The position numbers and the translations under genes are program-made. A stretch of 6,107 nucleotides of DNA, from contig CANCBK010000164.1 of assembly GCA_947374315.1 (NCBI GenBank), positions 1 to 6,107 on the forward strand. Direction: 5' to 3'. A model generated the notes under the pieces. It did not search any database and was not told the origin of the DNA. It was given only the letters and a program-made list of their open reading frames with translations. This document shows, in pieces, positions 1 to 6,020 of this stretch; the stretch's first letter is position 1; each line of letters starts with the position of its first letter. The DNA comes from Burkholderiaceae bacterium (lineage in GTDB: Bacteria > Pseudomonadota > Gammaproteobacteria > Burkholderiales > Burkholderiaceae).

Positions 1-186
1 CTCAAACTGAGATAATTGATCTGGCGAGAATCCCTCGATCAGTTCGATGCCTTGAGATTCAAGCTGCGTACTCATTGGTGGATACACGTTGGCATCACAA
101 CCCGTAACGCGATGTCCAGCTTGCCTCGCGATTGCGGCAATGCCGCCCATGAAAGTACCGCAAATGCCCAAGATATGTATATGCAT
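1..186 (-). CDS. mpl: Mpl, UDP-N-acetylmuramate:L-alanyl-gamma-D-glutamyl-meso-diaminopimelate ligase (N-terminal part)
   Basis: Only the first 62 codons are present; the gene continues past the left edge. The start MHIHILGICGTFMGG carries the glycine-rich nucleotide-binding motif of the Mur ligase N-terminal domain (GICGTFMGG, residues 7-15). It is followed by AGHRVTGCDANVYPPMS (residues 23-39), a stretch I recognise as typical of Mpl rather than MurC. Mpl joins the recycled murein tripeptide to UDP-MurNAc in the cytoplasm, returning cell-wall turnover products to peptidoglycan synthesis. The family is usually about 450-460 residues, so most of the protein, including the ATP-binding and C-terminal domains, is outside the window. 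The ATG at 186 is the natural start because the conserved motif begins at residue 7. No Shine-Dalgarno sequence is visible upstream of it. The gene is divergent from the tlpA-like gene, with 26 bp between the two start codons. Confidence 0.93.
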   Translation of the reverse strand, partial: MHIHILGICGTFMGGIAAIARQAGHRVTGCDANVYPPMSTQLESQGIELIEGFSPDQLSQFE

Positions 187-200
187 TAGCGAATTTTAGC

Positions 201-207
201 GAAGGAG
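201..207 (+). promoter_or_regulatory. Ribosome binding site supporting a GTG start
   Basis: GAAGGAG lies 5 nt before the GTG at 213. It is the best Shine-Dalgarno match in the window and decides the non-ATG start of the TlpA-like gene. No ATG near this position gives a comparable N-terminus. Confidence 0.8.
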
Positions 208-212
208 TTGTA

Positions 213-740
213 GTGAACCGCAGACAATGGAGCATCATCGTCACAATTAGTCTTTTGGCCCTCCTTGCGGGAGTGCTGACTTCGCAATGGATTTACAAAA
301 GTAGCTTGGCCAGTGACCCAGCTGTAAAAGCATTTTTTGCAAATTCTTGGCAAACTCCGGACGGAAAAACAGTTGATACCCAAAAATGGCAGGGAAAAGT
401 CCTAGTTGTAAACTTTTGGGCTTCCTGGTGCCCTCCTTGCGTTGAGGAAATGCCTGCTTTGGACAAGCTTCAACAAGAGTTCTTACAGCAAAATGTCTTA
501 TTTGTTGGCATTGGTATCGATTCACCCTCTAATATTCGTGAATTTCTCTCAAAAACACCTGTTAGCTATCCAATCGTCATTGGCGGCCTTGAGGGCAGCA
601 ATCTTTCCAAGCAACTGGGAAATGCTCAGGGCGCCCTTCCATACACCATCATCATCAATGCCAAGGGCAAAGCAACCTATAGCAAATTAGGGAAGATAAG
701 CGAAGATGACATCAGAAGTGCCATTAAATCTGCTTTATAA
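213..740 (+). CDS. TlpA-family thiol-disulfide oxidoreductase, membrane-anchored
   Basis: A 175-residue thioredoxin-fold protein that should act in the periplasm, tethered by an N-terminal signal anchor. Residues 1-6 are basic (MNRRQW), residues 7-27 form one hydrophobic segment, and the thioredoxin-like domain starts near residue 40. The active-site motif WCPPC lies at 72-76 (Cys73, Cys76) within VNFWASWCPPC, which is typical of TlpA/ResA proteins. The cis-proline expected opposite the active site is probably Pro143 in ALPYT. Family members usually reduce disulfides in periplasmic or cytochrome c-maturation substrates; nothing here identifies the substrate, and no ccm or dsb genes are in view. 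The GTG start is supported by the GAAGGAG site. The promoter must lie inside or next to the divergent mpl start region. A weak hairpin after the stop may end the transcript. The domain call is secure, the specific role is not. Confidence 0.9.
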   Translation: MNRRQWSIIVTISLLALLAGVLTSQWIYKSSLASDPAVKAFFANSWQTPDGKTVDTQKWQGKVLVVNFWASWCPPCVEEMPALDKLQQEFLQQNVLFVGIGIDSPSNIREFLSKTPVSYPIVIGGLEGSNLSKQLGNAQGALPYTIIINAKGKATYSKLGKISEDDIRSAIKSAL

Positions 741-781
741 ACATTTTTAAGATATAAATGAATTTATAGGCACTTCTAAAT

Positions 782-804
782 ATGCTTAATAATTAGGCAT
801 TTTT
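782..804 (+). terminator. Possible weak intrinsic terminator after the TlpA-like gene
   Basis: ATGCTTAAT at 782-790 can pair with ATTAGGCAT at 792-800. This gives about eight pairs with one T-G wobble and a three-base loop, followed by a short T run (800-804). The stem is AT-rich with only two G-C pairs, so termination would be inefficient. It sits 42 bp after the stop codon at 740, a reasonable place for the 3' end of this transcript. Confidence 0.4.
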
Positions 805-825
805 GTCAATATTTTTGAAGATGTC

Positions 826-838
826 ACCTTTAAAAGGT
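826..838. repeat. Inverted repeat ACCTTT-A-AAAGGT, copy 1
   Basis: Perfect 6-bp arms around one base. The same arms recur at 881-894, start to start 55 bp apart (about five helical turns). A symmetric pair in an otherwise structureless AT-rich spacer suggests a dimeric DNA-binding protein's operator. I do not recognise the motif as the site of a known regulator; it does not match the BirA operator pattern. Confidence 0.55.
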
Positions 839-867
839 TAGAAAATTCCTATTTTTTGGGCAACTTT

Positions 868-899
868 TTGATCTTTTTCTACCTTTAAAAAGGTATACT
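868..899 (+). promoter_or_regulatory. Candidate sigma-70 type promoter of the aroQ-accB-accC-prmA operon
   Basis: TATACT at 894-899 matches five of six bases of the -10 consensus, about 70 bp before aroQ. A -35 element is unclear. TTGATC at 868-873 matches four of six, but leaves a 20-bp spacer, longer than optimal; at 17 bp spacing only ATCTTT is found. A weak -35 would fit a regulated promoter, since inverted repeat copy 2 fills the spacer. Transcription would begin near 906, leaving a leader of roughly 64 nt before aroQ. Confidence 0.45.
881..894. repeat. Inverted repeat ACCTTT-AA-AAAGGT, copy 2, overlapping a candidate promoter
   Basis: Perfect 6-bp arms around two bases. The right arm ends on the first base of the candidate -10 box TATACT (894-899), so a protein bound here would cover the promoter spacer. 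That position fits a repressor site for the aroQ-accBC operon. This is an inference from position and symmetry only. Confidence 0.55.
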
Positions 900-969
900 T
901 GCCTCGTAAGCAATCAAGCATGAAGTTGTTTCGCAATGTAAGCTTAACTGCCTCTAAAAACAGGGATCT

Positions 970-1419
970 ATGTCGAAAAAAGCTTCAATTCTCGTAATTC
1001 AAGGCCCGAACCTAAATCTATTAGGCACCCGTGAACCAGATGTTTATGGCAAAACCACCCTTGAAGACATCCATAAAAAGTTGGGCGCACTAGCTAAAGC
1101 GCAGTCCGTAGATCTCGGTACCTTTCAAAGCAATCATGAAGGCGAATTAATTGACCGCATTCAAAAAGCCAAACAAGATGGGGTTGATTTCATCATCATC
1201 AATCCAGGCGCCTTTACCCACACAAGTGTTGCCTTACGTGATGTTTTGGCTGGGGTAGCCATCCCTTTTACAGAAGTCCATTTATCCAATATTCATCAGC
1301 GTGAAGAATTCCGCAAGCACTCCTATCTGTCCGATATTGCGACTGGGGTGATTTGTGGACTTGGCGCAATAGGCTATGAACTAGCACTGCAAGCGGCCAT
1401 TACTCGTTTGCAACAATAA
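970..1419 (+). CDS. aroQ: AroQ, type II 3-dehydroquinate dehydratase
   Basis: A cytoplasmic shikimate-pathway enzyme that dehydrates 3-dehydroquinate to 3-dehydroshikimate. At 149 residues it has the normal type II length and seems complete. The family residues are all present: Asn14 in GPNLNLLG, Arg21 in GTREP, Tyr26 on the flexible lid, Asn78 in INPGA, His84 (catalytic histidine region), His104 in EVHLSN and Arg115. The constant small offset from the Mycobacterium tuberculosis numbering supports the ATG at 970, which is preceded by AGGGA at 962-966. It is the first gene of the inferred operon, 36 bp upstream of accB; an aroQ-accB-accC order is known in several Gram-negative bacteria. It may be controlled by the paired inverted repeats upstream. 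Active type II enzymes are dodecamers. Nothing unusual is seen in the protein. Confidence 0.97.
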   Translation: MSKKASILVIQGPNLNLLGTREPDVYGKTTLEDIHKKLGALAKAQSVDLGTFQSNHEGELIDRIQKAKQDGVDFIIINPGAFTHTSVALRDVLAGVAIPFTEVHLSNIHQREEFRKHSYLSDIATGVICGLGAIGYELALQAAITRLQQ

Positions 1420-1455
1420 AACTACTTAAAGAATTACAAGAGAGGAAGCACCCTT

Positions 1456-1923
1456 ATGGATCTAAGAAAACTAAAAACCTTGATCGATTTAGTATCTGAA
1501 TCTGGTATTTCAGAACTCGAAGTAAATGAAGGCGAAGATCGCGTTCGCATTGTCAATGCTGGATCTTCTGCTCAAGCCGGTCAAGTGGTTTACGCCAATC
1601 AAGCGCCTGCGCAAACTATGCAAACTGCACAGATGCCCAGCGCACCAGCTCCAGTAGCGCCCGTTGTTGAAGCACAAGCTGTGCAACCTGGTTTTGTTGC
1701 TCGCTCTCCAATGGTGGGGACTTTCTATCGCGCTCCAAATCCAGAATCGCCAAACTTCGTCAATATTGGCGACACAGTAAAGGTGGGGCAAACACTTTGC
1801 ATCATTGAGGCTATGAAGTTACTCAATGAAATTGAATCTGAGCACGCTGGTGTGATCAAAGAAATTCTCTGTGAAAACGGTCAAGGAGTTGAATTTGACC
1901 AACCCCTTTTCATCATCGCTTAA
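1456..1923 (+). CDS. accB: AccB, biotin carboxyl carrier protein of acetyl-CoA carboxylase
   Basis: The 155-residue carrier subunit that holds biotin between the carboxylase and carboxyltransferase parts of acetyl-CoA carboxylase, the first committed step of fatty acid synthesis. Three parts are visible: an N-terminal helical region with MDLRKLKTLIDLV that binds AccC (residues 1-35), a mobile Ala/Pro/Gln-rich linker (about 47-78), and the biotinyl domain (about 80-155). The biotinylation motif is EAMK at 118-121, with Lys121 the attachment site. The segment SPMVGTFYRAPNPES before it leads into the thumb loop typical of bacterial AccB. Length matches Escherichia coli AccB (156). An AGAGGA site at 1441-1446 supports the ATG at 1456. 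It is followed after 62 bp by accC, its functional partner. EAMKLL instead of EAMKMM is a variant I regard as usual in this group. Confidence 0.97.
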   Translation: MDLRKLKTLIDLVSESGISELEVNEGEDRVRIVNAGSSAQAGQVVYANQAPAQTMQTAQMPSAPAPVAPVVEAQAVQPGFVARSPMVGTFYRAPNPESPNFVNIGDTVKVGQTLCIIEAMKLLNEIESEHAGVIKEILCENGQGVEFDQPLFIIA

Positions 1924-1985
1924 TTAAGCATCATTCTTGATTGTTAGATCCATTCCAATTCACCGTAACTTAACTCAGAGCCGAC

Positions 1986-3350
1986 ATGTTCGATAAGATT
2001 CTGATTGCCAATCGGGGAGAAATTGCTCTCCGTATCCAACGCGCATGCCGCGAGTTGGGAATTAAAACTGTAGTGGTGTATTCCACTGCAGATAAAGAAG
2101 CGAAATATGTAAGGCTTGCTGATGAAGCGGTATGCATCGGACCGGCACCATCTCCGCTTAGCTATCTCAATATGCCAGCAATTATTTCTGCAGCGGAAGT
2201 GACCGACGCAGAAGCAATTCATCCTGGCTACGGTTTCCTCTCCGAGAATGCAGACTTTGCAGAACGTGTCGAGAAATCTGGCTTTGCGTTTATTGGACCT
2301 ACAGCAGCCTCCATCCGCTTGATGGGTGACAAGGTTTCCGCCAAGCGCGCCATGATTAAAGCAGGTGTGCCTTGCGTACCTGGCTCTGAAGGTGCGCTTC
2401 CTGACAATCCAAAAGAAATTATTGCAGCAGCTAAAAAAGTAGGCTACCCAGTCATCATCAAAGCAGCAGGTGGTGGTGGTGGTCGCGGAATGCGTGTTGT
2501 ACACACCGAAGCGCACTTAATTAATGCGGTCAATATGACGCGTGAAGAGGCCGGTCGTGCTTTTGGTAATCCAGAAGTCTATATGGAGAAGTTTTTAGAA
2601 AAACCACGCCACGTAGAGATTCAGATTTTGGCCGACACCCATTGTAATGCCATTTGGCTTGGCGAGCGTGACTGCTCCATGCAGCGTCGCCACCAAAAAG
2701 TGATCGAAGAAGCGCCAGCACCAGGCATTGATCGTCGTTTGATTGCCAAAATTGGTGAGCGCTGTGCGGAAGCATGCCGAAAAATTGGTTATCGCGGTGC
2801 GGGCACCTTTGAGTTCCTCTACGAAGATGGCGAATTCTTCTTCATCGAGATGAACACCCGCGTTCAGGTTGAGCATCCTGTGACTGAAATGATTACCGGA
2901 GTGGACATTGTTCAAGAGCAAATTCGTATCGCCGCTGGCCTGAAATTAAGTTATCGCCAGAAAGACATTGTTTTCCGTGGTCATGCTATTGAGTGCCGCT
3001 TGAATGCTGAAGATCCATTTAAGTTCACCCCAAGCCCAGGCAAAATTGGTTCATTCCACATGCCCGGAGGCCCCGGTATTCGAGTCGACTCACATGCCTA
3101 CAGTGGCTATGTGGTCCCATCAAACTATGACTCCATGATTGGCAAGTTGATTTCATACGGCAATACTCGTGATCAAGCTATTCGCCGGATGCAAATTGCT
3201 CTCTCCGAGATGGTGATTGATGGCATTACCACTAACGTCCCTCTACACCGTGAATTAATGCTTGATCCCAATTTTATTGAAGGTGGTACCAGCATTCATT
3301 ACTTGGAGCATCGCTTAGAAGAGCAAGCTGCAAGTCGCGGTAAATCTTAA
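1986..3350 (+). CDS. accC: AccC, biotin carboxylase subunit of acetyl-CoA carboxylase
   Basis: Uses ATP and bicarbonate to carboxylate the biotin on AccB; cytoplasmic. At 454 residues it has the family length, and its numbering matches E. coli AccC. The N-terminal domain begins [16 protein letters not shown]. The ATP-grasp domain has Lys116, Lys159, the glycine-rich loop at 162-168, His209 and Lys238. The metal ligands are Glu276 and Glu288, with Asn290, Arg292 and Glu296 in the [14 protein letters not shown] motif, and Arg338 lies in the C-terminal domain. Every catalytic residue I can place is present. The only ribosome binding site candidate is a weak CAGAG at 1976-1980, so translation may depend on high mRNA levels or on coupling with accB. 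The accBC pair should be co-transcribed. No frameshift or truncation is seen; a long open frame on the opposite strand at 1944-2516 is a shadow. Confidence 0.98.
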   Translation: MFDKILIANRGEIALRIQRACRELGIKTVVVYSTADKEAKYVRLADEAVCIGPAPSPLSYLNMPAIISAAEVTDAEAIHPGYGFLSENADFAERVEKSGFAFIGPTAASIRLMGDKVSAKRAMIKAGVPCVPGSEGALPDNPKEIIAAAKKVGYPVIIKAAGGGGGRGMRVVHTEAHLINAVNMTREEAGRAFGNPEVYMEKFLEKPRHVEIQILADTHCNAIWLGERDCSMQRRHQKVIEEAPAPGIDRRLIAKIGERCAEACRKIGYRGAGTFEFLYEDGEFFFIEMNTRVQVEHPVTEMITGVDIVQEQIRIAAGLKLSYRQKDIVFRGHAIECRLNAEDPFKFTPSPGKIGSFHMPGGPGIRVDSHAYSGYVVPSNYDSMIGKLISYGNTRDQAIRRMQIALSEMVIDGITTNVPLHRELMLDPNFIEGGTSIHYLEHRLEEQAASRGKS

Positions 3351-3375
3351 TTCATGCTAGCAAAGCGAACGCCTC

Positions 3376-4905
3376 ATGTCCTATCGTGAGCTGGTATTTA
3401 CGGTAGCTGCTGAAACTGCTGAACCCTTAGGTGACGCACTCCTGGAATTGGGCGCCCTATCGGTCACCGTTGAAGATGATGCTGCTGGTGGCTATGATGA
3501 AAACCCTCTCTATGGAGAGCCTGGACTTTCACCAGAAGTGCAAGCATGGGATAGATCGGCGGTAACGGCTCTCTTTAATCCAGAGATTGATTCCTCCGGT
3601 AGCGCAGAATTTATTCCTGAACTCCTTGCTTCCCTCAAGGAAGAGGGGTTTCATCTAAGCCCTCCTCAAGAGAAGACAGTCGAAGAGCAAGACTGGGTCA
3701 GGCTCACCCAAAGTCAATTCTCACCCATTCAGATCGGCGAACGCATTTGGGTCGTGCCCTCTTGGCACGATGCACCAAGCGATCCCAATGCGATTTGTCT
3801 TGCTGTTGATCCAGGCCTTGCATTTGGAACAGGCAGCCATCCCACCACCCACCTATGCCTGCTTTGGCTTGAACAACAAACCGCTTTGCAGAACCAAAGC
3901 TTATTAGATTACGGTTGCGGTTCAGGAATTTTGGCAATTGCCGCAGCAAAATTAGGTTGCAGTCCCGTGATTGGCACGGATATCGATCCTCAGGCCATGG
4001 TTGCAGCACGCAGTAATGCCGAAATTAATAACACCACGATTCGTTTTGTTCTTCCTAACGAAGGCGCCCCAGAACTCGCTGCAGAAACAAAATATGACAT
4101 CGTGATGGCTAATATTCTGGCTAATCCACTGCAAGTTCTTGCGCCCGCATTGGTTAACAAGATGAAATTGGGCGGAAGAATTGTTTTATCAGGCGTGCTA
4201 GCGCGCCAAGCAGAAGAAGTGATTGCCACCTACAGTCAATGGCTAAAACTTTCCGTATGGAAAGAGAGTGAAGGTTGGGTATGTTTGCATGGAACCCTTT
4301 CTCAGAACAAGCAAGGTGACCAAGAATCTGTTTTTGCTGCACCTGCTCAAAAAAAAAGTCTTAAGTTAGCTCTATACGCTGCTTTATTGCTGCTGCTACT
4401 TGTTTTTGGTGAGCATCTCTCTAGAAATTCATTGCTTCCTATGTTGGCGCCGCAAGTTGACGGAACATCTAATTCACTTTCTGTTCGTGCGTTTCATGTT
4501 TTGCAACGCTTCGATGCAAAACTTTGTAGTGCACTAGGATGTTTAGATCGAGCTGTAAGCGATTTCGCCGCCTGGAAAATAACTTCAGCCGCACTCTCAC
4601 CAGAAAACGCGCGAGAAGGGCTTAAAAGCCCTGCAAATCAATCTGTATTGCAAGTTGAGATACAAAATCGGCTGGCGATTACAGTTTTACCGCCAAATTT
4701 AGAAATTACTCTGACTGATGCAGAGGAATCTGAAATCAAAGCGCTGCAATTTACGCCGCAAGAATGGCTTCCTAAAACTTGGCAAGAGGCACATCCTGAT
4801 TTATTTAAAAAAGGTATTCCCTCCGGCGAACTGTTACAGATTGAATTGCCTATTTCATTGCCACCAAATGCGGCGGGCTATCGCGTTCGGGTGTTTTACC
4901 CCTAA
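3376..4905 (+). CDS. prmA: PrmA (ribosomal protein L11 methyltransferase) fused to a membrane-anchored DUF3426 domain
   Basis: One 509-codon frame holding two proteins. Residues 1-311 are a complete PrmA, which methylates ribosomal protein L11 using S-adenosylmethionine. They contain AFGTGSHPTT (149-158), the SAM-binding loop LLDYGCGSGILAIAA (176-190), GTDIDPQA (200-207) and MANILANPL (244-252). PrmA normally ends near 290-300 residues. A short polar linker (312-328) leads to a single membrane segment (about 329-345) with lysines 326, 327 and 330 on the cytoplasmic side. The last 160 residues resemble DUF3426, with LCSALGC (383-389) and LEITLTDAEESE through FTPQEWL (442-465). The usual N-terminal zinc ribbon of DUF3426 proteins is absent. 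Predicted topology: methyltransferase in the cytoplasm, DUF3426 in the periplasm. A run of nine A residues lies at codons 325-328. The start has no good ribosome binding site and lies 25 bp after accC, suggesting coupled expression. Domain calls are confident; fusion versus sequence error is open. Confidence 0.9.
   Translation: MSYRELVFTVAAETAEPLGDALLELGALSVTVEDDAAGGYDENPLYGEPGLSPEVQAWDRSAVTALFNPEIDSSGSAEFIPELLASLKEEGFHLSPPQEKTVEEQDWVRLTQSQFSPIQIGERIWVVPSWHDAPSDPNAICLAVDPGLAFGTGSHPTTHLCLLWLEQQTALQNQSLLDYGCGSGILAIAAAKLGCSPVIGTDIDPQAMVAARSNAEINNTTIRFVLPNEGAPELAAETKYDIVMANILANPLQVLAPALVNKMKLGGRIVLSGVLARQAEEVIATYSQWLKLSVWKESEGWVCLHGTLSQNKQGDQESVFAAPAQKKSLKLALYAALLLLLLVFGEHLSRNSLLPMLAPQVDGTSNSLSVRAFHVLQRFDAKLCSALGCLDRAVSDFAAWKITSAALSPENAREGLKSPANQSVLQVEIQNRLAITVLPPNLEITLTDAEESEIKALQFTPQEWLPKTWQEAHPDLFKKGIPSGELLQIELPISLPPNAAGYRVRVFYP
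4349..4369 (+). other. A9 slippage-prone tract with stop codons in both alternative frames
   Basis: Nine consecutive A residues (4349-4357) sit in the linker between PrmA and the membrane segment, read as CAA AAA AAA AGT. One extra A, or a -1 ribosomal shift, leads to TAA at 4362-4364. One fewer A, or a +1 shift, leads to TAG at 4367-4369. Either slip gives a soluble PrmA of 329 or 330 residues. Homopolymer A runs of this length are known to cause transcriptional slippage in bacteria. The sequence is plain; the function is inferred. Confidence 0.5.
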
Positions 4906-4950
4906 TTCTATTTATTAACACTACATTTATCCCCTTATAGAAAGCAATCT

Positions 4951-5910
4951 ATGTCTAGCTTGATCTGTGGCTCCATTGCCTATGACACCATCATGAACTT
5001 TGAAGGCAAATTTGCTGATCAAATCTTGCCCGAGCAGATTCACATCCTGAACGTAGCATTCTTGGTGCCAACAATGCGCCGAGAGTTTGGTGGATGCGCT
5101 GGCAATATCGCCTACAACCTTAATCTTCTAGGCGGCGACCCTATCATCATGGCGACCGTTGGTGGTGATGCTGCCCCTTACATGAATCGCCTTAGCCAAC
5201 TCAAAATTGACGCAAGCCATATTCGCCAGATAGAGGATGCCTTTACTGCGCAAGCCATGATCACAACCGATCAAGCTAATAACCAGATAACCGCATTTCA
5301 TCCTGGTGCAATGGGTGAATCACACCTCAACCAAGTTTCGGCTGTTGTAGCGGAACGCAGTACAAACGCTAAAAGCCCGGCGAAATTGGGAATTGTTGCA
5401 CCCGATGGGCGCCAAGGAATGTGGGAGCACTGCCATCAACTGGCCGATGCCAATATTCCATTCATTTTTGATCCAGGCCAAGGCTTGCCAATGTTTAACG
5501 GCCCTGAGCTTTTGGAATTAGTAGATATTGCCAGCTACCTAGCGGTAAATGACTATGAAGGAGAAATGCTTTCGCAAAGAACGGGCTTAAGTTTGGCAAA
5601 AGTAGCCGAGCGCGTTAAGGCACTCATTGTGACTAAGGGTGCTGAAGGTGCAGATATCTACTTTGAAGGTAAATGCATTGCTATCCCACCCGTACCAGCA
5701 ACAAAAGTCATCGATCCAACTGGTTGCGGCGATGCTTTCCGCGGTGGTTTGCTGTTTGGTTTAGAAAACGGCATGGACTGGGAAACTACCGGTCGCCTAG
5801 CTTGCCTGATGGGTTCAATCAAAATTACCCATCAAGGACCACAAAATCATCAATTGAGCAAAGATCAGATCACAGAGCAATTTAAAGCGGCCTTTGGCTT
5901 TAGCTTCTAA
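4951..5910 (+). CDS. PfkB-family kinase, probably an adenosine/nucleoside kinase
   Basis: A 319-residue ribokinase-like enzyme expected to transfer phosphate from ATP to a sugar or nucleoside hydroxyl in the cytoplasm. The N-terminal MSSLICGSIAYDTI and FGGCAGNIAYNLNLLGG (46-62, PfkB signature 1 region) match the betaproteobacterial proteins annotated as adenosine or carbohydrate kinases. NDYE lies at 200-203 and VTKGAEGA at 227-234. The C-terminal signature DPTGCGDAFRGG (255-266) carries the anion hole and the catalytic base Asp261. Nucleoside kinases of this subgroup can have broad specificity, so the substrate should not be taken as settled, and the neighbours do not identify it. The ATG at 4951 lies 45 bp after prmA and has only a poor purine-rich site before it. 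It is probably the last gene of the operon, ahead of the hairpins at 5923-5944 and 5966-5994. Confidence 0.9.
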   Translation: MSSLICGSIAYDTIMNFEGKFADQILPEQIHILNVAFLVPTMRREFGGCAGNIAYNLNLLGGDPIIMATVGGDAAPYMNRLSQLKIDASHIRQIEDAFTAQAMITTDQANNQITAFHPGAMGESHLNQVSAVVAERSTNAKSPAKLGIVAPDGRQGMWEHCHQLADANIPFIFDPGQGLPMFNGPELLELVDIASYLAVNDYEGEMLSQRTGLSLAKVAERVKALIVTKGAEGADIYFEGKCIAIPPVPATKVIDPTGCGDAFRGGLLFGLENGMDWETTGRLACLMGSIKITHQGPQNHQLSKDQITEQFKAAFGFSF

Positions 5911-5922
5911 GAGATTTCAACC

Positions 5923-5944
5923 GATTCTGGTGTAGATCAGAATC
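5923..5944 (+). repeat. 7-bp inverted repeat after the kinase gene
   Basis: GATTCTG (5923-5929) and CAGAATC (5938-5944) pair perfectly around an 8-base loop. No T run follows, so it is not an intrinsic terminator on its own. It could be an RNA 3'-end stabilising hairpin ahead of the real terminator, or chance. Confidence 0.35.
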
Positions 5945-5965
5945 ATTCAGAAACGTCGTGGAAAT

Positions 5966-5994
5966 AAAAAAGGGGTCTCGTGAGAGACCCCTTT
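5966..5994. terminator. Bidirectional intrinsic terminator between convergent genes
   Basis: AAAGGGGTCTC (5969-5979) pairs perfectly with GAGACCCCTTT (5984-5994) around the loop GTGA. The hairpin is flanked by six A residues on its left (5966-5971) but only three T residues on its right. The U tract is therefore better for leftward transcription, meaning it should chiefly terminate the convergent H1-like gene, while also stopping readthrough from the kinase operon. Confidence 0.9.
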
Positions 5995-6020
5995 GAACTT
6001 CACCCGTCCTAAGCAAACGC

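Noticed and set aside
186..383. 65-codon minus-strand frame between mpl and the TlpA-like gene
   Set aside because: It runs antisense to the conserved TlpA-like coding region and its stop overlaps the mpl start codon. The composition suggests a shadow.
906..969. Possible riboswitch or attenuator in the aroQ leader
   Set aside because: The predicted leader is only about 64 nt, and I found no stable paired stems or terminator/antiterminator alternatives in it.
920..997. 25-codon upstream frame starting in the aroQ leader and overlapping the aroQ start out of frame
   Set aside because: It has no ribosome binding site and no amino acid bias that would suggest attenuation (for example runs of aromatic codons). 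It is most likely chance.
1809..1821. EAMKLL in place of EAMKMM at the AccB biotinylation site
   Set aside because: The attachment lysine and the motif core are intact, and leucine here is a variant I regard as ordinary in Burkholderiaceae, so not a sign of altered function.
2467..2489. GGT-repeat run in accC resembling a microsatellite
   Set aside because: It encodes the conserved glycine-rich ATP-grasp loop of biotin carboxylase (residues 162-168), so selection on the protein explains it.
1944..2516. 190-codon open frame on the minus strand across the accB-accC gap and the accC 5' end
   Set aside because: It lies opposite a clear accC, its translation is rich in Cys, His and Thr runs typical of a shadow frame, and it resembles no family I know.
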